Shown here: positions 13,932 to 21,350 of the stretch, piece after piece | How positions within the stretch are numbered: the stretch's first letter is position 1 | Layout of the letters: every line of letters begins with the position of its first letter | Source of the DNA: Bacteroidales bacterium UBA6229 | GTDB taxonomy: Bacteria; Bacteroidota; Bacteroidia; Bacteroidales; F082 | Assembly: GCA_002440975.1 (NCBI GenBank) | Contig: DJWN01000115.1 | Span: 1 to 22,968, forward strand | Direction: 5' to 3' | DNA length: 22,968 bases | The notes under the pieces: model-generated | Seen by the model: the letters and a program-made list of their open reading frames with translations, nothing else | The model's database searches: none | What the model was told of the DNA's origin: nothing | Made by a program: the position numbers and the translations under genes

Positions 13932-16031
13932 TTATAACAGCCATTGATCAAGCCAGTTAAAGAAGCGGCGTTGCCATAATATGCCATTTTGTGGTTTGAG
14001 CACCCAATGGTTTTCGTCAGGGAAGTAGAGGTATTCGGCAGGAATATCGCGCAAAACGGCAGCATTGAATGCCTGCATGCCCTGTGAGGCAACAATACGG
14101 TAGTCGAGCTCGCTGTGAACAACCATAATTGGGGTGTCCCAGTTTTGTACAAAACGATGGGGCGAGTTGGCATACGACCATTGCACAACCGGATTATCTT
14201 TCTCCCAATAAGGACCACCCAAATCCCAGTTTACAAACCACATTTCTTCTGTTTCGAGGTATTGGGCTTCCAGATTGAACATGCCATCATGCGCAATAAA
14301 AGCTTTGAAGCGGCCATCGTGGTTTCCGGCCAGCCAAAAGACAGAGAATCCTCCATAGCTGGCTCCAACAGCTCCCAGTCTTTCTTCGTCAATAAAAGGT
14401 TCTTGTGAAAGCTCGTCAATGGCCGAAAGGTAATCGCGCATATTTAGTCCGCCGTAGTCGCCGCTGATCTGCTCGTTCCATTCCTGGCCAAAGCCCGGCA
14501 AGCCACGCCGGTTGGGCGCAACAATGATGTAATCGTTGGCAGCCATCATCTGGAAATTCCAGCGATACGACCAAAACTGACTTACAGTACTTTGCGGGCC
14601 TCCCTGACAATAAAGCAATGCCGGGTATTTTTTGTTCGGATCAAAATGAGGCGGATAAATCACCCAGGTGAGCATTTGCTTGCCATCGCTTGTTTCTATC
14701 CAGCGTTCTTCAACTTTTCCCATTGTCAGCTGATCAAGGGTGGCTTTGTTGGTAAAAGTGAGCTGCGTCTGCTTACCACTTACTTCATCGACCTGAAAAA
14801 TTTCGATGGGACTCGACATCGACATGCGTGTTGCCAAAAGCTGATCTCCGGCTGGAATCAAGCCTGTATAACTGTGGACACCATCGGTAATTTTTCGGAT
14901 ATTTCCAGATTCGATCGTGAGGCTGTAAAGCTGATCCAAAGCATGATGATTACTGGTGAAATAAATCTTTGAGCCATCATCTGACCATTGCAAACCATGC
15001 ACATTTTGATCAAAATCAGTTGTATAATCGGTGATGTTTCCGTTTTTCATTTCCTTGACCATCAAACGAATTTTATCAGCCTCATAACCATCGCGTTCCA
15101 TGCTTTCCCAGGCCATGAAATTTCCATCGGGCGAAAATACCGGTGCCAGGTCGTAGCCCATCATGCCTTCGGTGAGATTAGTGGTTGTTTTATCGTCAAG
15201 ATTATATTGGTAAATGTCGGCATTGGTTGAAAAGCTATAGGCTTTTCCTTCCTTTTTTCTGGAACAATAAACAACAGACTTTGAATCGGGTGCCCAGCGT
15301 ATCTGCTCCATGCCGCCAAAGGGTCGGAGGGGAGTTTCCCAGGCTTCGTCAGGCATCAGGTCAATCGGATTGCTGATGGAGGAACCCGTATAATCTGCAA
15401 CAAAAACATGGCTGTAGGTATCCACCCACTGATCCCAGTGACGATACATCAGATCGCTGTTGATGCGTCCTGTGGTCAAAGGCAAATCAGGATAGATATC
15501 TTGTGTTGTAGGTTTAAGTTTTACTTCGGAAGTGAAAAGTATTTTCGATTGATCAGGCGCATACTCAAAACCAGTGATGCCATCTTTGACAAAGCTTATT
15601 TGAACCCTGCCGCTTCCATCAATATTCATCTCCCAAAGCTGCATATTGCCACTCTTGGCCGAAAGAAAACCAATTTTCTTTCCATCTGGCCGCCAGCGCG
15701 GATTGTATTCACCTCCAGAGGTATGAGTGAGCTGTATAGTTTCACCAGTACCGATGTGCAGTAAGTAGAGCTCTGTGTTGCCTTTGTTTTGCTCAATACT
15801 GTAATATGTGAGACTATAAACCAATCTCGTTTTGTCGGGCGAAAGATCCATTTCGCCAATACGTCCGAACGACCAGAGCACTTCCGGAGTCATGATATCC
15901 GATTCGAGCTGAAGCATTTGCGGACCAATAGGCACTTTAATTTCCTGCTGTTCAGGATTCATCTGCATATCGCAGGCACTAATCAGGGTGACCAGAAGAA
16001 ATAGAATGATTAGGTGAAAGATTTTTTGCAT
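13932..16031 (-). CDS. S9 family (prolyl oligopeptidase type) peptidase, lipoprotein
   Basis: The 699-residue product has a lipoprotein signal (LISAC, Cys20), a beta-propeller of WD40-like PD40/TolB blades (about 55-400: MDLSPDKTRLVYS, YNPRWRPDGKKIGFLSA, APVFSPDGNFMAWES) and a C-terminal alpha/beta hydrolase. The catalytic triad is visible: Ser558 in GASYGG, Asp643 in SELDYRI, and His675 in PDENHW. NRRGLPGFG and GDYGGLNMRDYLSAID are typical of the dipeptidyl-peptidase V/acylaminoacyl-peptidase branch (S9C), which trims short peptides in the periplasm. It starts 49 bases after the stop of the preceding glycosidase-like gene on the same strand, so the two are likely co-transcribed. The gene is intact. 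Confidence 0.93.
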   Translation of the reverse strand: MQKIFHLIILFLLVTLISACDMQMNPEQQEIKVPIGPQMLQLESDIMTPEVLWSFGRIGEMDLSPDKTRLVYSLTYYSIEQNKGNTELYLLHIGTGETIQLTHTSGGEYNPRWRPDGKKIGFLSAKSGNMQLWEMNIDGSGRVQISFVKDGITGFEYAPDQSKILFTSEVKLKPTTQDIYPDLPLTTGRINSDLMYRHWDQWVDTYSHVFVADYTGSSISNPIDLMPDEAWETPLRPFGGMEQIRWAPDSKSVVYCSRKKEGKAYSFSTNADIYQYNLDDKTTTNLTEGMMGYDLAPVFSPDGNFMAWESMERDGYEADKIRLMVKEMKNGNITDYTTDFDQNVHGLQWSDDGSKIYFTSNHHALDQLYSLTIESGNIRKITDGVHSYTGLIPAGDQLLATRMSMSSPIEIFQVDEVSGKQTQLTFTNKATLDQLTMGKVEERWIETSDGKQMLTWVIYPPHFDPNKKYPALLYCQGGPQSTVSQFWSYRWNFQMMAANDYIIVAPNRRGLPGFGQEWNEQISGDYGGLNMRDYLSAIDELSQEPFIDEERLGAVGASYGGFSVFWLAGNHDGRFKAFIAHDGMFNLEAQYLETEEMWFVNWDLGGPYWEKDNPVVQWSYANSPHRFVQNWDTPIMVVHSELDYRIVASQGMQAFNAAVLRDIPAEYLYFPDENHWVLKPQNGILWQRRFFNWLDQWLL

Positions 16032-16080
16032 GATCGTGTACTGTTTTGAAGGCTTAAAATTACTAAAATTCGATTAACTG

Positions 16081-18261
16081 CTATTGATTGACTTTGAAAA
16101 TTGTTGGATATCCTGATAATTGCTGATCAGTCCCTACTGTGATAGTTTTCCATTCAGATTCAGAATTACCATTCATCACCATGCATTGGTTTGCAAACCG
16201 AAATCGCTCATGTTTCACGGTCATTTCATTTTCCGGATCCTGATCGTGATGCAGCCAGGCAACCAGATAATTTTGTCCTGAAATAACATCCTTAAAATTG
16301 TAAATGCTGTGATTTTCAGATTCATCCACTACTTCTGTTAGCATTGAATTTCCAAGGACTTTCATAAGTTTTTCAAAGGCATAATAAGAAGCTTTTGGTG
16401 CAAAATTCTGATTGGCAGATGCTGTAAGTCCGCTGCGGCTATGCAGGTAGGAATCGGTATTTTCGTTGGCATAAAAGTACCAGTAAACCCGATCTGCTCC
16501 CTCTTTCAAAAGTTTCAGTGCAGCCCTGATGCCCCATGCCGCCTGTTTTTGCTCGCTGATACAACTGCCGTGGGTGCAATCCTCACCGCCACCATTGCTG
16601 TCGTAACCAAATTCGGTAACCCAAATCTCCGCACCCGGAGCATATTCATTGCGGAAGCGGATCATATTTCTGATTCCATTCAATTCGGCGCGGGGATCTT
16701 CCGGGGCCACTGCGATCAGTTCGCCATTGCTGTTGTTGGTGTAGGCATAAAGGTGAATATTCAAGGCATTTATTTTTCCGAAAACGGATGGATCAAGAAA
16801 ATCGGCCACGAAATTATTGTGGTCGTTGAACGATCCTGCAGTAAAAGCAGCTTGAAAAGCAGCCGGTAACCGCATTGTTGTAGCATCGCCATCTTCAAAA
16901 CCTCTGATCATATTATTGGCAATATTCCTGTAAAATTCAGGCGGGTAATCCCAGGGTTCGTTGCCGGCTTCTACTGCTTCCACAGATTTGTTCCTGCCAA
17001 AATGCGAGACGAAATCATTCCCGATGGCATAAGCATTCTGTGACGGATTGAGCCAGGTGGAATCAGGAAAGGTATTGTTTTTAAAAAGTAAGGTGGCTAA
17101 AATGTCAAAGCCTTTTTCGTTCAGGAAATCATACTCCCGATCCCAGTCGAGCCACCAGCTGGCAGCTGTTCCGGACTGTTTCATATTTTCGTAAGCTGCT
17201 GAAACACCTGGCTTTGGGATGTCCCAATAAAGAAAATGATAAAGCCGCAGCTTTTTGAAAACAGATTGAAACTGTCTCCAACCAGTATTGGTCTTTAGCT
17301 CATCGCTGTAGGAATGCTGTCCCCAGCCCCAAACCATATTCATTCCGATGCGGTTGATCAAAGGCTGGGGTGAGGGCTTAAAAATGTTTTCCTTTCCGAA
17401 AGGACCAGCTTTGTCGAATAATTTGAGTTCCCAAAGACTTGCCTTCACATAATCTTTGTTTTCTGTTAAAAACCTTATTTTGAAATATTTAGTTAGATTC
17501 TCCTCTTGAATCACCAAAGGAACTAACCCGATTGCTTCAGGATTTGCCGTGCCAAGAATCGTCCATTTTTTGGTATCAGCATAGCTCAGAAACTGAATCT
17601 CGTCAATCATTTCTCCGTTAAAGTGTCTGCTGTAAATCTGACCGATGGAAACCGGTTTTTCGAGTTCGAGCATAAAATCTACAAATGGTTTTTTGCTTAA
17701 ACAGGCGATCTCGAAAAGTTGAAAAGGAGCAGAGCTCTCCAACGAAATCTGTTTGACAAGCTTGTTTTTTTCTGGAAAAAAAGCAATCAGACTGTATTGA
17801 TTTTCAGGCAGGATATTTGCCAGAAAAACGCTTTCGTCAGTGTAGGTTAGTGTGATTATTACGGCCTCATTATTTCCGGTTTTGATGCTCAGGCGGTTTG
17901 ATTCAACAGCTTGTAACAGCTTAAAAGTAAGGCCATAAGCAGCATCCTGATTTTTATCGTTGAAGGTGACGGCCGTGTTCAGGTCGGCATCGGCAAAGGC
18001 AGCATTTTCGCGCAATATCCTGGGATAAGCTTTGGGATGAAAAGCATTTAAATCACGGTTGTAGATATAATTCTCGGGCAGGGGAGCTTCGGATTCCCAA
18101 AAACTATGTAGGTTTTGATCCACTGCCTGGTGAGGTGCCACACCATTTGTGGTGAGTATTGTTGCTGTTTGCGCATAATCTGGTGGGATAAAAGCCTGAA
18201 CCTGAGCAAAAAGCTGACAGGAACAAAATACAAGACCTAAGAGCAGGAGCTTTTTCATCAT
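16081..18261 (-). CDS. secreted clan GH-A-like glycoside hydrolase with beta-rich N-terminal part
   Basis: The 726-residue product has a signal peptide (about 1-20, ending LFAQ). About 280 residues of beta-rich sequence follow, with a discoidin-like element (APHQAVDQNLHSFWESEAP). Then comes a TIM-barrel-like catalytic region (about 300-630) and a short C-terminal beta domain. The barrel shows the clan GH-A hallmarks: EAGNEPWDYP with acid/base Glu435 and WVTEFGYDSNGGG with nucleophile Glu550, plus NIHLYAYTNN and VYWYFYANE strands. I cannot fix a numbered GH family; GH39- or GH5-like cellulase-type annotations are the nearest. The substrate is unknown and no SusC/SusD pair is adjacent. It precedes the S9 peptidase. 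The second codon is also ATG. Confidence 0.82.
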   Translation of the reverse strand: MMKKLLLLGLVFCSCQLFAQVQAFIPPDYAQTATILTTNGVAPHQAVDQNLHSFWESEAPLPENYIYNRDLNAFHPKAYPRILRENAAFADADLNTAVTFNDKNQDAAYGLTFKLLQAVESNRLSIKTGNNEAVIITLTYTDESVFLANILPENQYSLIAFFPEKNKLVKQISLESSAPFQLFEIACLSKKPFVDFMLELEKPVSIGQIYSRHFNGEMIDEIQFLSYADTKKWTILGTANPEAIGLVPLVIQEENLTKYFKIRFLTENKDYVKASLWELKLFDKAGPFGKENIFKPSPQPLINRIGMNMVWGWGQHSYSDELKTNTGWRQFQSVFKKLRLYHFLYWDIPKPGVSAAYENMKQSGTAASWWLDWDREYDFLNEKGFDILATLLFKNNTFPDSTWLNPSQNAYAIGNDFVSHFGRNKSVEAVEAGNEPWDYPPEFYRNIANNMIRGFEDGDATTMRLPAAFQAAFTAGSFNDHNNFVADFLDPSVFGKINALNIHLYAYTNNSNGELIAVAPEDPRAELNGIRNMIRFRNEYAPGAEIWVTEFGYDSNGGGEDCTHGSCISEQKQAAWGIRAALKLLKEGADRVYWYFYANENTDSYLHSRSGLTASANQNFAPKASYYAFEKLMKVLGNSMLTEVVDESENHSIYNFKDVISGQNYLVAWLHHDQDPENEMTVKHERFRFANQCMVMNGNSESEWKTITVGTDQQLSGYPTIFKVNQ

Positions 18262-18284
18262 AAGATTTAGGCCTGCAAAATAAC

Positions 18285-18316
18285 GAAAAAAAGCCTGCCG
18301 TAAAACTCGACAGACT
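18285..18316 (-). terminator. intrinsic terminator of tRNA-Met
   Basis: On the minus strand, just past the tRNA, AGTCTGTCG (18316-18308) pairs with CGGCAGGCT (18300-18292) over nine pairs including two G-T, around a 7-base loop, and a T-run (18292-18286) follows. It separates the tRNA transcript from the glycosidase gene. Confidence 0.8.
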
Positions 18317-18323
18317 TTGTTTG

Positions 18324-18397
18324 TAGCGAGACCGAGAGTTGAACTCGGGACCTCCGGGTTATGAATCCGACGCTCTAACCATCTGAGCTATCTCGCC
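18324..18397 (-). tRNA. tRNA-Met (anticodon CAT, elongator-type or Ile2 not resolved)
   Basis: The 74-base gene folds fully: acceptor GGCGAGA/TCTCGCT (first pair G-T) with discriminator A, D arm GCTC-AGATGGTTA-GAGC, anticodon loop TTCATAA, T arm CCGAG-TTCAACT-CTCGG. The anticodon is at 18363-18361. The top pair next to the anticodon loop is A-C. The 3' CCA is not encoded. The pattern is of elongator tRNA-Met; the initiator's three G-C pairs at the anticodon stem foot are absent. A CAT tRNA decoding AUA after lysidine modification is a less likely alternative. Confidence 0.95.
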
Positions 18398-18411
18398 ATA
18401 ATTTTGAGGTG

Positions 18412-18442
18412 CAAAAGTAGTATTTTTATGATAAATGACAAA
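18412..18442 (-). promoter_or_regulatory. promoter of tRNA-Met
   Basis: On the minus strand TTTG (18442-18439), 19 bases, then TACTTTTG (18419-18412) is a perfect Bacteroidota sigma-A promoter (TTTG-N19-TAnnTTTG). The -7 box ends 15 bases before the mature tRNA 5' end. Confidence 0.8.
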
Positions 18443-18620
18443 TGCATTTTGAAAAAAGTTTATAGATCAGGACACATCCTTTTACTGGCTTATAATCACT
18501 TGCGTGTCACCAAAAACTACTGCCAGCCAGGAGGATCATTTTGTGATTTTCAAAACATCAGACAATTTGATCATTCATCTTACTGCTTTAAAAGAGAATG
18601 TCCGAATCCATTTTTTATGA

Positions 18621-18628
18621 TACCTTCG
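18621..18628 (+). promoter_or_regulatory. possible -7 box of the histidine kinase gene
   Basis: TACCTTCG is one base from TAnnTTTG and lies 49 bases before the kinase ATG. No -33 TTTG is seen. An 83-codon frame across 18404-18655 overlaps the tRNA promoter and this box and is taken as chance. The 280 bases between the tRNA and the kinase gene hold nothing else I can identify. Confidence 0.35.
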
Positions 18629-18677
18629 CATAGAATATTTTGCATCAAAGCTTAAACATTTATTCAATCGGCATCAT

Positions 18678-20849
18678 ATGAAGCATTTGGTTGTTACTAG
18701 CCCTCTTGTACTCATTTTATTTATAGGTTTACTTAGCTCTTCCATTTCACTAAACGCAAACAATATCACATCGTACGAGTCTGATTCAATGGCCATTGCC
18801 AAATGGGTTGAACCCATCAAAGACTCCCTCTTTATTAAACCCGATGCGGTATTGCCCTGGCTGGATTCGTTGGAACAATTTGCTGCCCAACATGATGTGC
18901 CTTATATAGGCTTCACTTACAACAATATGAAAGCCAATTACTTTTGGGCTACCATGCAATATGATTCCGCTTTAGGTTATTATCGTAAGGCATACCAATT
19001 TGCGATGACGGGTAATCTGAAGCGGCCTCTTGTTTTCGTCCTCGGAAACCTTGGAATATTATATAATTTTCTTGATAACTTTGATTCTTCCTCCTATTAT
19101 TATACACAAGCCATCAACAAAGCCAAAGAATTTGAATTTTATGACACCTATGTACGCAACATCATAAACCACAGTTTCGTACTCAACCAGCAGGCTCAAT
19201 ATACCAAATCAATTGTCATGCTCCATGAAGCGCAGCAGATTAGTGCGGGTTTGAACAATGCCGAGCTTGATGCCTTACTGGCTTCGGCTCTGGGTAATGT
19301 ATATTTCTCCTTAAATGATATTAGTCAGATGCATAGGCACTTACGGGAAGCAATTACCTACTATCAGGCCACGCAGAACCTGCCTATATTAACCACCCAT
19401 TATGTTAATATTGCTGAGTCATTTTCGAGCCTGGAGTTTAATTACGATTCTGCATTTTTCTATTTTAACAAGGCACTGGCCATCAGCAACGACCGAAACC
19501 GGCCAAACATTTTAAATGTAATTGATTTTACGAAAGGAAATCTTTACTACGATGAAGGACGATACGACTCTGCTGAAATTTACTACAAACGTTCATTGCA
19601 AAATCCTTTGACAGAAAAACATTTGCGGCGTAAAACCGCATTGCTCATCAACCTGGCCAATGTTTACAGAAAAACAGAAGACTACAAGGCTGCAAGATAT
19701 TATTATACTGTTGGAGAGCGTTTTGCAGATTCGCTAAACCTTATCGAATATCAGTTGAATGCCATCATAGGTCAGGTAAAGATTGACAGTGCCCTTCGAA
19801 ATTATGAACAAGCTTTTTACAGCTATCAACAATACCAGCGATTGAAGGAATCGCTCAACAAAACAGAGATTGCCAATAACCTGAAAGTGATGGAAGCCGA
19901 ACGTCAATTGGAGGTTCAAAAACTTCAAAATGAATTACTTGAAAAGGAGAATACGCTGCAGCAGAATCAAATTCTGAATCAGCGGATTCTTGTCATTTTT
20001 ATTCTGCTGGGTTTTGTCGGCTCCTTGATATTTACCATTGTTCAGCTGCGAAACAGTAAAAAGATCAGGCAATTAAACACTTTATTAAACAGCAATATCG
20101 CCAGGCTTGACGAGCAAAATGCAGCCCTAGACAAAGCCAGCAAAACAAAAGATAAGTTTTTCGGGATTTTAAGTCATGATTTGCGTAGTCCGTCGGCTAC
20201 ACTGCAAACCGGCTTAAGTATGCTTAACAAGGAATGGGATGATTTTTCGGTAGAGGAGAGAACCCATCTGATTCATCAACTCGACCAAACAGCTAAAAAC
20301 ACACATGACTTATTGGATGATTTGTTGCAATGGGCACGTATTCAACAAGGTGGAATCAGGGTGAATAGAACCAAAGTTCGACTGGCCGATCTGGTGGAGG
20401 AGCTCAGACTGCTATTTTATATGGCATTATCGCAAAAACAGCAGACTTTGACAACGAGAATCAATCCGGATATCGAACTGACGACTGACTACCAGATGTT
20501 CAAGCAAATATTGCATAATCTGCTAGCAAATGCCATTAAGTTCACTGCCCGGGGAGGGACAATCCGTATTGAGGCTTTAACAGACGAAACCGGACTGAAG
20601 ATCAGTGTGATTGACAATGGCATTGGGATACCACAGGAAATGCTTGGTCGTTTGTTTGACCTTGATGCTGATTTTGGAAGACCCGGAACTGAGAACGAAA
20701 AAAGTTCGGGTATGGGGCTGATCCTTTGCAAGGATTATGCTATGCTGCTGGGGGCAACGCTTAGAGTTGAATCGGAAAAAGATAAAGGCAGCAGTTTTAG
20801 TTTACATTTTCATTACGATGAAAAGAATACTAGGCCTGATGAAGTGTGA
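18678..20849 (+). CDS. TPR-containing sensor histidine kinase
   Basis: The 723-residue product has a signal sequence or first membrane segment (about 4-24). A periplasmic array of TPR-like repeats follows (about 75-390, for example YDSALGYYRKAYQFA, YDSSSYYYTQAINKAK-like and YDSAFFYFNKALAIS units). Then come a coiled coil (400-435), one membrane helix (437-456), a second coiled coil, HisKA with phospho-acceptor His500 (GILSHDLRSP), and HATPase_c with N box ILHNLLANAIKFT, DNGIGIP (646-652) and SSGMGLILCKDY. All ATP-binding motifs look intact. The layout is common in Bacteroidota. There is no receiver domain and no response-regulator gene beside it, so its partner is elsewhere. Ligands for such TPR sensors are generally unknown. 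Confidence 0.93.
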   Translation: MKHLVVTSPLVLILFIGLLSSSISLNANNITSYESDSMAIAKWVEPIKDSLFIKPDAVLPWLDSLEQFAAQHDVPYIGFTYNNMKANYFWATMQYDSALGYYRKAYQFAMTGNLKRPLVFVLGNLGILYNFLDNFDSSSYYYTQAINKAKEFEFYDTYVRNIINHSFVLNQQAQYTKSIVMLHEAQQISAGLNNAELDALLASALGNVYFSLNDISQMHRHLREAITYYQATQNLPILTTHYVNIAESFSSLEFNYDSAFFYFNKALAISNDRNRPNILNVIDFTKGNLYYDEGRYDSAEIYYKRSLQNPLTEKHLRRKTALLINLANVYRKTEDYKAARYYYTVGERFADSLNLIEYQLNAIIGQVKIDSALRNYEQAFYSYQQYQRLKESLNKTEIANNLKVMEAERQLEVQKLQNELLEKENTLQQNQILNQRILVIFILLGFVGSLIFTIVQLRNSKKIRQLNTLLNSNIARLDEQNAALDKASKTKDKFFGILSHDLRSPSATLQTGLSMLNKEWDDFSVEERTHLIHQLDQTAKNTHDLLDDLLQWARIQQGGIRVNRTKVRLADLVEELRLLFYMALSQKQQTLTTRINPDIELTTDYQMFKQILHNLLANAIKFTARGGTIRIEALTDETGLKISVIDNGIGIPQEMLGRLFDLDADFGRPGTENEKSSGMGLILCKDYAMLLGATLRVESEKDKGSSFSLHFHYDEKNTRPDEV

Positions 20850-20906
20850 TTTGTTTTGGGTTCGCTAAAAAACTTTTATCCGATTGGATTTGTGGTAATT
20901 AATAGA

Positions 20907-20954
20907 ATTTTTATCGCAAGTTTTGCAAGGTATTTGCAAGTCTGCGATAAAAAT
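20907..20954. repeat. large inverted repeat with GCAAG iterations at the edge of the right-hand block
   Basis: Twelve bases at 20907-20918 (ATTTTTATCGCA) are the exact reverse complement of 20943-20954, with a 24-base spacer. GCAAG occurs at 20916-20920, 20925-20929 and 20936-20940, and CTTGC follows at 20961-20965. It stands between the kinase stop and the XRE gene. It could be a regulator-binding array, a structured leader, or the end of an inserted element. Confidence 0.75.
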
Positions 20955-21015
20955 CCAAAGCTTGCCAAAGAGCCAAATTTCCCTTCGCAAATAAGACAGG
21001 GAACAAAACATTCTA

Positions 21016-21038
21016 TATCTTTGACAAAATTGTCCAAA
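21016..21038 (+). promoter_or_regulatory. promoter with overlapping palindrome (probable XRE operator)
   Basis: TATCTTTG (21016-21023) matches TAnnTTTG exactly. It is overlapped at 21023 by the inverted repeat GACAA-AA-TTGTC (21023-21034), which extends with further pairs outside one mismatch (20-base span 21019-21038). The position, over the -7 box and the likely transcription start and 13 bases before the regulator's ATG, suits an autorepression site for the XRE protein. Confidence 0.6.
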
Positions 21039-21050
21039 CAGATTAGTCAA

Positions 21051-21350
21051 ATGACAAAAGAAACTTTTGGTGAATATATCAGACGATTAAGAGAAGAAAG
21101 AAATCTTCCACTTAGAAAAGTTGCAGCAGAACTCGATGTTGACACCTCAACGCTTAGCAAGGTGGAACGTGGGGAAAGACCTATGTCAATTAACTATCTC
21201 AAACCCTTATGCCAAATCCTGAAAATTGATTACAAGGAACTTCAAGTACGATTTTTGGCAGACAGCATTAACGCAAACTATGGCAAGTTAGAGTATTTAG
21301 AAGAAGGTTTGGGCGAAGTCATTAATCAATTAAAAAAGAACAAGAAGTAA
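21051..21350 (+). CDS. XRE-family helix-turn-helix regulator (controller-protein-like)
   Basis: The 99-residue product is a Cro/C1-type regulator: TFGEYIRRLREERNLPLRKV, then AAELDVDTSTLSKVERGERP with the recognition helix, then LKPLCQILKIDYKEL. A short basic C-terminal tail follows. The frame is open upstream to 20856, but that stretch contains the promoter, the palindrome and the large inverted repeat and codes for nothing recognisable, so the ATG at 21051 is the start. Its stop TAA shares a base with the ATG of the PLD-helicase gene (TAATG), so the two are translationally coupled. Small XRE proteins in this position are often controllers of restriction or other defence operons. Confidence 0.9.
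   Translation: MTKETFGEYIRRLREERNLPLRKVAAELDVDTSTLSKVERGERPMSINYLKPLCQILKIDYKELQVRFLADSINANYGKLEYLEEGLGEVINQLKKNKK

Noticed and set aside
18404..18655. 83-codon frame upstream of the histidine kinase
   Set aside because: It overlaps the tRNA-Met promoter on the other strand and the likely kinase promoter, and shows no domain.
20856..21050. 65-codon N-terminal extension of the XRE regulator
   Set aside because: The stretch contains the large inverted repeat, the -7 box and the operator-like palindrome; the HTH domain begins right at the ATG at 21051.
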